A DNA stretch of 64,000 bases from Aeromonas jandaei. GTDB lineage: Bacteria > Pseudomonadota > Gammaproteobacteria > Enterobacterales > Aeromonadaceae. Below are positions 59,639-64,000 of the stretch, in pieces. Under the pieces are notes generated by a model. The model was given only the letters and a program-made list of their open reading frames with translations, did not search any database and was not told the origin of the DNA. Location: NCBI RefSeq assembly GCF_037890695.1, contig NZ_CP149571.1:662001-726000 (forward strand), read 5' to 3'. The position numbers and the translations under genes were made by a program. The number at the start of each line of letters is the position of its first letter. Position 1 is the first letter of the stretch.

Positions 59639-61624
59639 ATGAAAACCACTCTCAAATTGAGCGCAGTGGCCGTTATTCTTTTGCTGTCCGGCTGCAACGA
59701 CAACAACTCTCAGGCTCCCGGTGACGTCAACCTGAGGCTGATAGAGACCTCCGATATCCACTCCAACCTGCTGGGTTATGACTACTACCAGAACAAGCCG
59801 GATGCCTCGCTCGGCTTCTCCCGTACTGCAGTGCTGATCCGCAAGGCGCGCGAGGAAAACGCCAACAACCTGCTGATCGATAACGGCGATCTGATTCAGG
59901 GCACCCCGCTGGCCGACTACATCCACGACCAGCAGGTCAAACAGCAGTGGCTGAGCAAGCAGACCCACCCCGCCATCAAGGCGCTGAACACTCTGAACTA
60001 TGATGTCGGCAACCTGGGTAACCACGAATTCAACTTCGGGCTCGATTTCCTCGCCGCGACGCTCAAGGGGGCCAACTACCCCTATATCAACGCCAACGTC
60101 TTCGAGGCCGATGCCTTCAGTCGCGATGGCAAGGGCACCATCGACTGGAGCAAGCAGAAGTTCAAACCCTACGTGCTGCTTGATCGTCAGGTGAAGGATG
60201 CCAACGGCAACAACCAGACCATCAAGGTTGGTGTACTCGGCCTGACACCGCCCCAGATCACCCAGTGGGACAAGCGCAATCTGGAGGGCAAGGTAGTGGT
60301 GGCCGATATGGTCGAGACCGCCGAGCACTATGTACCCGAGATACAGGCCAAAGGCGCCGACATCGTAGTGGTGGTCGCTCACACCGGCATCATTGGCGAC
60401 CCGCGCGAGCCGCTGATGGAGAACGCCGCTCTGCCGCTGGCCAAGGTGAAGGGGGTCAACGCCCTGCTGCTGGGCCATGCCCACCGCACCTTCCCGGGCG
60501 ATTACCCCAACATGACCGATGTGGACAACGACAAGGGCACCCTGGCGGGCATACCGGCTGTCATGCCCGGCGTATGGGGCAACCACCTCGGCATCATCGA
60601 CCTGCATATGACCTGGCAGGATGGTCGCTGGCAGGTCAGCTCCAGCCAGGCACAGCTGCGCAAGATCGACAGCAGCGCCACCAGCGTGGAAGATCAGGCG
60701 GTGGTCGATCAGGTCATCACCGAGCACGAGCAGGCCAACCAGTGGCTGGACGAGCCCCTCAGCAAGATTACCCAACCCATCCACAGCTTCTTTGCGCTGG
60801 TACAGGATGACCCCTCCATCCAGATCGTCAGCGATGCCCAGCTCTGGCACGCCAAGAAGTTGCAGCAGGATGGACAGCTCAAGGAGAAGTGGCCGATCCT
60901 CTCCGCCGCCGCACCGTTCCGCGGGGGCCGCAATGGCCCGACCGATTTCACCTATGTGCCGGCGGGCAATATCTCCCTGCGCAATGTGGCCGACCTCTAT
61001 GTCTACCCCAACACCCTGCAGGTCGTGGCCATCAACGGTGCCACCGTCAAGGAGTGGCTGGAGAAGAGCGCTGTCCAGTTCAACAAGATCGACCCTGCCA
61101 ACACAGCAACCCAGTGGCTGGTCAACGAGAAGTACCGCACCTACAACTTCGATGTCATCGACGGGGTCAACTACAAGGTCGATGTGACCAAGGCGGCCCG
61201 CTACGACGTGGATGGCAACAAGGTGAGCGACAGCTACCGCATCACCGATCTCACCTATCAGGGACAACCGGTCGATCCGGCCCAGATGTTCTACGTGGTG
61301 ACCAACAACTACCGCGCCAGCGGCGGTGGCAACTTCCCGGGCATCAACAGCAAGGTGATCGTCCATGAAGATCCCTTCGAAACTCGCGAAGTGCTCTCCG
61401 AGTATCTGAAGCTGCTGGCCACCAACAACCCGGGCGGCTTCACGCCAGCGGCAGACAACAACTGGCAGCTGGCCCCCCTGCCCGGCACACTGGATCTGCG
61501 TATCTACAGCTCCCCGCGCAGCGAGGCGCAAGCCCTGACCGGTGGCAAGCTGAACTATGTGGAGACCCTGCCGGCCAGCGATCCCAAGCACCCCGGCTTT
61601 GGTGTCTACAAGCTGGTTCCCTGA
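59639..61624 (+). CDS. cpdB: CpdB-like 2',3'-cyclic-nucleotide phosphodiesterase/3'-nucleotidase, lipoprotein form
   Basis: A 661-residue member of the CpdB/UshA family (E. coli CpdB 647). The signal peptide KTTLKLSAVAVILLLSGC ends in a lipobox (LLSGC), so this version is predicted to be membrane-anchored rather than free in the periplasm. The metallophosphatase core has TSDIHSNLLGYDYY, LIDNGDLIQGTPL, VGNLGNHEFNFGLDFL, VVVAHTG and LLLGHAHRTFPG. The C-terminal 5'-nucleotidase domain includes AAPFRGG and NNYRASGGGNFPG. It hydrolyses cyclic nucleotides and 3'-nucleotides outside the cytoplasm. The start is ATG 59639; a terminator follows. Confidence 0.92.
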   Translation: MKTTLKLSAVAVILLLSGCNDNNSQAPGDVNLRLIETSDIHSNLLGYDYYQNKPDASLGFSRTAVLIRKAREENANNLLIDNGDLIQGTPLADYIHDQQVKQQWLSKQTHPAIKALNTLNYDVGNLGNHEFNFGLDFLAATLKGANYPYINANVFEADAFSRDGKGTIDWSKQKFKPYVLLDRQVKDANGNNQTIKVGVLGLTPPQITQWDKRNLEGKVVVADMVETAEHYVPEIQAKGADIVVVVAHTGIIGDPREPLMENAALPLAKVKGVNALLLGHAHRTFPGDYPNMTDVDNDKGTLAGIPAVMPGVWGNHLGIIDLHMTWQDGRWQVSSSQAQLRKIDSSATSVEDQAVVDQVITEHEQANQWLDEPLSKITQPIHSFFALVQDDPSIQIVSDAQLWHAKKLQQDGQLKEKWPILSAAAPFRGGRNGPTDFTYVPAGNISLRNVADLYVYPNTLQVVAINGATVKEWLEKSAVQFNKIDPANTATQWLVNEKYRTYNFDVIDGVNYKVDVTKAARYDVDGNKVSDSYRITDLTYQGQPVDPAQMFYVVTNNYRASGGGNFPGINSKVIVHEDPFETREVLSEYLKLLATNNPGGFTPAADNNWQLAPLPGTLDLRIYSSPRSEAQALTGGKLNYVETLPASDPKHPGFGVYKLVP

Positions 61625-61648
61625 GTCAGAAACCAGCCATCAGGCCAA

Positions 61649-61676
61649 GCCCCCTCCCGTATGAGGGGGCTTTTTT
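61649..61676 (+). terminator. Terminator of the CpdB-like gene
   Basis: Perfect 8-bp stem GCCCCCTC / GAGGGGGC with a 6-nt loop, followed by TTTTTT. Confidence 0.9.
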
Positions 61677-61727
61677 ATTTCCAGCCCACCCGGCAAGGTG
61701 GCCACAGTATCCACGCAGCAGCAGCCA

Positions 61728-61757
61728 TAAAAAAACAGGCCCACCGAAGTGGGCCTG
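61728..61757 (-). terminator. Terminator of the nucleoside ABC importer operon
   Basis: Perfect 9-bp stem CAGGCCCAC / GTGGGCCTG with loop CGAA; the minus strand then runs into seven T residues. It lies 40 bp after the last permease gene. Confidence 0.88.
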
Positions 61758-61796
61758 CTGTTATCTGTGTGGTCGGGAATATCGCGCTTAAGGGCG

Positions 61797-62762
61797 CTAC
61801 TCCCGCTCCTTCACATAGGGTGTACCAAGTGCCTTCGGCGCTACGGCGCGGCCGATAAAGCCGGCCAGCAGGAACACGGTCAGGATGTAGGGCAGCGCCT
61901 CGATGGCCTGTACCGGGATCGGGAAGTCGCCGATGGTCACCCCTTGCAAACGGATGGCGACCGCATCGAGGAAGCCGAACAGCAGGCAGGCTGCCATGGC
62001 ATTCCAGGGGCGCCACTTGCCGAACACCAGCGCCGCCAGCGCCATAAAGCCCTTGCCCGCACTCATGTTGGGGATGAACTGGGCCGTCTGGGCTACCGCC
62101 AGATAGGTGCCACCGATACCGGCCAGCAGGCCGCCGATGATGAGCGCGGTGTAGCGCATCCGCACCACCGAGATACCGGCGGTATCGACCGCAGCCGGCG
62201 CCTCACCCACCGCCCGCAGCCGCAGACCGAAGCGGGTACGGAACATCACCCACCAGGCCAGCGGAACGCAGGCGAACGCCACGTACTCCAGCAGGGAGTG
62301 GCCGCTCAAAAGCTCGCTGTAGAGCTGGCCAATCACCGGCACATCGTAGAGCTCCTTGGCATAGGGGAAGTCGATGGGAGCAAAGCGGGCATCGCCGGAG
62401 AGCGCCGGCGTCTGGCCACCCTGATCGAACCAGTAACGGCCCAGCGTCACGGTCAGACCGGCCGCCAGAATGTTGATGGCCATCCCGCTCACCACCTGAT
62501 CACCGCGGTGGGTGATGGTGGCAAAGCCGTGCATCAGGGCAAACAGCACCGAGATGGCAATCCCGGCACCCAGACCCACCCAGGCAGAACCGGAGACCGC
62601 CGCCGCCGCACCACTGGCGAACGCCGCCGCCAGCAGTTTGCCTTCCAGCGCAATGTTGACCACCCCGGAGCGCTCGCAGAACATGCCGGCCATGGCGGCC
62701 AGAATGAGGGGCGGCGCGGTACGGATGGTGGCATCCAGCATCAGGATCAGAATTTCAAACAT
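61797..62762 (-). CDS. Nucleoside/BMP-type ABC importer permease (NupQ-like)
   Basis: A 321-residue inner-membrane permease with about ten hydrophobic segments. The block GMFCERSGVVNIALEGKLLAAAF near the N-terminus and HRGDQVVSGMAINILAAGLT are hallmarks of the YufQ/NupQ/BmpC branch, which imports nucleosides with a BMP-type lipoprotein or periplasmic receptor. FRTRFGLRLRAVGEAPAAVDTAGISV is the typical cytoplasmic EAA-like loop. It lies 2 bp after its partner permease gene and ends the operon. Substrate is inferred from family and from the neighbouring nucleotidase gene. Sugar import (RbsC-like) is less likely. Confidence 0.88.
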   Translation of the reverse strand: MFEILILMLDATIRTAPPLILAAMAGMFCERSGVVNIALEGKLLAAAFASGAAAAVSGSAWVGLGAGIAISVLFALMHGFATITHRGDQVVSGMAINILAAGLTVTLGRYWFDQGGQTPALSGDARFAPIDFPYAKELYDVPVIGQLYSELLSGHSLLEYVAFACVPLAWWVMFRTRFGLRLRAVGEAPAAVDTAGISVVRMRYTALIIGGLLAGIGGTYLAVAQTAQFIPNMSAGKGFMALAALVFGKWRPWNAMAACLLFGFLDAVAIRLQGVTIGDFPIPVQAIEALPYILTVFLLAGFIGRAVAPKALGTPYVKERE

Positions 62763-62764
62763 GA

Positions 62765-63880
62765 TCAGGCCCCCTTGACTTGCGCAGAGCGGTTGGCAAA
62801 CGCCAGATAGAGCTGCTCGATGCGCGGACGCATCATGTGCTCAAGGGCGCCACAGAACAGGATCACCAGACCCTGCAACACCACGACGATGTTGCGGTCG
62901 ACACCGAACTCGAAGCTGAGCTCGGCGCCCCCCTGATAGAGGAAACCGAACAGCAGGCTGGCGATGATGACGCCGACCGGGTGGTTGCGCCCCATCAGCG
63001 CCACCGCGATACCGGTGAAGCCGAACCCTTCCACGAAGTTGAGCTTGATCTGGTGCAGCTCACCCTGCAGCACGTTGAGGGCGAAGAAGCCCGACAGCAT
63101 GCCGGAGATGACCATGGCCAGGATCACCACCTTGGGATAGGAGATACCGGCGTAGGCGGAGGCACTCTGGCTGGCGCCGACCGAGCGGATCTCGTAGCCC
63201 CAGCGGGTATGCCAGATAAAGACCCACACCAGCGCCGCACAGATCAGCGCCCAGAAGAAGCTGATGTTGAGCGGGCTGTTCGGCATCTCGACGCCAAACA
63301 GGCTCGCCAGCCCGGTCATCTTGGGCAGCCAGCTCGCTTCGGCAAACACCCGGCTCTCGGTCGCCATCGAACCGGGCGGCTTGAACACCTCCACCAGCAG
63401 ATAGGCCATCAGCGAGGCGGCGATGAAGTTGAACATGATGGTGGTGATAACGATGTGGCTGCCGCGCTTGGCTTGCAGCCAGGCCGGAATAAAGGCCCAG
63501 GCCGCGCCGAACAGACCACCGGCAACGATGGAGAGCGGCAACAGCAGGGAGAACGGCAGCACATCGCCGAGGGTCAGACAGACCAGCCCCACCCCCAGAC
63601 CACCGATATAAGCCTGACCTTCACCACCGATGTTGAACAGACCGGCGTGGAAGGCGACCGCTACCGACAGACCGGTGAAGATAAAGCCGGTTGCGTAGTA
63701 GAGGGTGAAGCCAAACCCTTCACCGGTGCCGAACGCGCCGTACCACATAATCTTGGCGGCATCGACCGGGTTGATCTCGAGGTAGTAGAACAGGATGGCC
63801 GACACCAGGAAGGCCAGCAGGATGTTGACCGCAGACACGACGCCCACGGAGACCCAGGCAGGAATACGTACTTGGCTCAT
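62765..63880 (-). CDS. Nucleoside/BMP-type ABC importer permease (NupP-like)
   Basis: A 371-residue permease, partner of the preceding entry. The N-terminal helix (VSVGVVSAVNILLAFLVSAIL) and SGF-type blocks AGLFNIGGEGQAYIGGLGVG, NFIAASLMAYLLVEV and THTRWGYEIRSVGASQSASAYAG-like IWHTRWGYEIRSVGASQSAS match the YufP/NupP branch. GFGFTGIAVALMGRNHPVGV is the conserved late block. The start ATG 63880 overlaps the ATPase stop by one base (TGATG), so the operon is tightly coupled. Confidence 0.88.
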   Translation of the reverse strand: MSQVRIPAWVSVGVVSAVNILLAFLVSAILFYYLEINPVDAAKIMWYGAFGTGEGFGFTLYYATGFIFTGLSVAVAFHAGLFNIGGEGQAYIGGLGVGLVCLTLGDVLPFSLLLPLSIVAGGLFGAAWAFIPAWLQAKRGSHIVITTIMFNFIAASLMAYLLVEVFKPPGSMATESRVFAEASWLPKMTGLASLFGVEMPNSPLNISFFWALICAALVWVFIWHTRWGYEIRSVGASQSASAYAGISYPKVVILAMVISGMLSGFFALNVLQGELHQIKLNFVEGFGFTGIAVALMGRNHPVGVIIASLLFGFLYQGGAELSFEFGVDRNIVVVLQGLVILFCGALEHMMRPRIEQLYLAFANRSAQVKGA

Positions 63881-64000
63881 CAGTGGGCCTCCTTGGCAAC
63901 TTCATCCGGCACTATGTTGGCCATCATCAGGCCGATAGTGCGCTCGTCCGCTTTGGCGGCATCCAGCTCGCCGACGATGCGACCGTCGGCAATAACCAGA
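63880..64000 (-). CDS. ABC importer ATPase, C-terminal end only
   Basis: The last 39 codons and stop of an upstream gene that continues beyond the right edge. The visible residues LVIADGRIVGELDAAKADER and TIGLMMANIVPDEVAKEAH resemble the C-terminus of double-domain ATPases of nucleoside/sugar ABC importers (NupO/YufO, RbsA-like): the GRIVGEL and ATxEEIGLLM-like pattern. The stop overlaps the permease start. Position 5' of two permease genes supports the call. Confidence 0.75.
   Translation of the reverse strand, partial: LVIADGRIVGELDAAKADERTIGLMMANIVPDEVAKEAH

Noticed and set aside
59633..61591. 652-codon open frame on the minus strand
   Set aside because: It is antisense to the CpdB-like gene, whose metallophosphatase motifs are unambiguous.

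Overview
The window looks like core chromosome of an Aeromonas-type gammaproteobacterium. This is inferred from the GC-rich codon use, Enterobacteriaceae-like proteins of near-identical length to E. coli (MglA 506, MglC 336, LdhA 329, NirB 848 residues), the argS-ftsN-hslVU order and a spu-type polyamine locus. No species call is possible from sequence alone. I see no rRNA, prophage, insertion sequence, integron or CRISPR array. There is one tRNA.

Layout. 1-900: end of an unrecognised gene, a terminator, an 18-unit octamer tandem repeat and tRNA-Pro(CGG). 1050-10155 (minus): a MOSC protein and a polyamine uptake/catabolism operon in the order spuB-spuC-spuD-spuE-potG-potH-potI, with inverted and direct operator-like repeats at its promoter and hairpins after each binding-protein gene. 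10596-22430: housekeeping and accessory single genes (DksA-like, orphan solute-binding protein, Mpo1-like, CreA, LdhA, YegD, HslJ, HDOD, MalZ, PduO-like, DUF5610-like, TrmA). 22489-36822: a galactose/lactose regulon: mglBAC with a chemoreceptor gene at its end, lacZ, a GalR/GalS repressor and galETKM. Three promoters here carry the same operator (GTGTAA-N4-TTACAC type), with a CRP-like site about 20 bp downstream.

36935-39774: uppP, an ECF sigma/ChrR anti-sigma pair and a Lon N-domain protein. 40074-44777: argS, ftsN, hslV, hslU, with a textbook sigma-32 promoter before hslV. 44904-45254: an isolated, AT-richer orphan gene. 45401-51045: a CecR/YbhGFSR-type ABC exporter operon containing a duplicated 30-codon micro-ORF. 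51341-56487: nirBDC-cysG nitrite assimilation behind an FNR site. 56832-64000: mgtE, an unknown lipoprotein, a CpdB-like lipoprotein phosphodiesterase/nucleotidase and, entering from the right edge on the minus strand, a nucleoside/BMP-type ABC importer.

How the genes work together: the polyamine block imports and glutamylates or transaminates putrescine. The gal block senses (MCP), imports (Mgl), hydrolyses lactose (LacZ) and feeds galactose through the Leloir pathway (GalMKTE). NirC brings in nitrite, NirBD reduces it to ammonium and CysG makes its siroheme. CpdB-like hydrolysis would release nucleosides that the adjacent importer could take up. The points most deserving a second look are the micro-ORF duplication in the ybh operon, the chemoreceptor at the end of the mgl operon, the shared GalR/CRP promoter layout, the 49-bp element repeated at two unlinked loci, the octamer tandem repeat, and the ACACCCTT repeats at the spu promoter. 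Start codons were re-chosen from Shine-Dalgarno position and family length where the longest frame looked over-extended.
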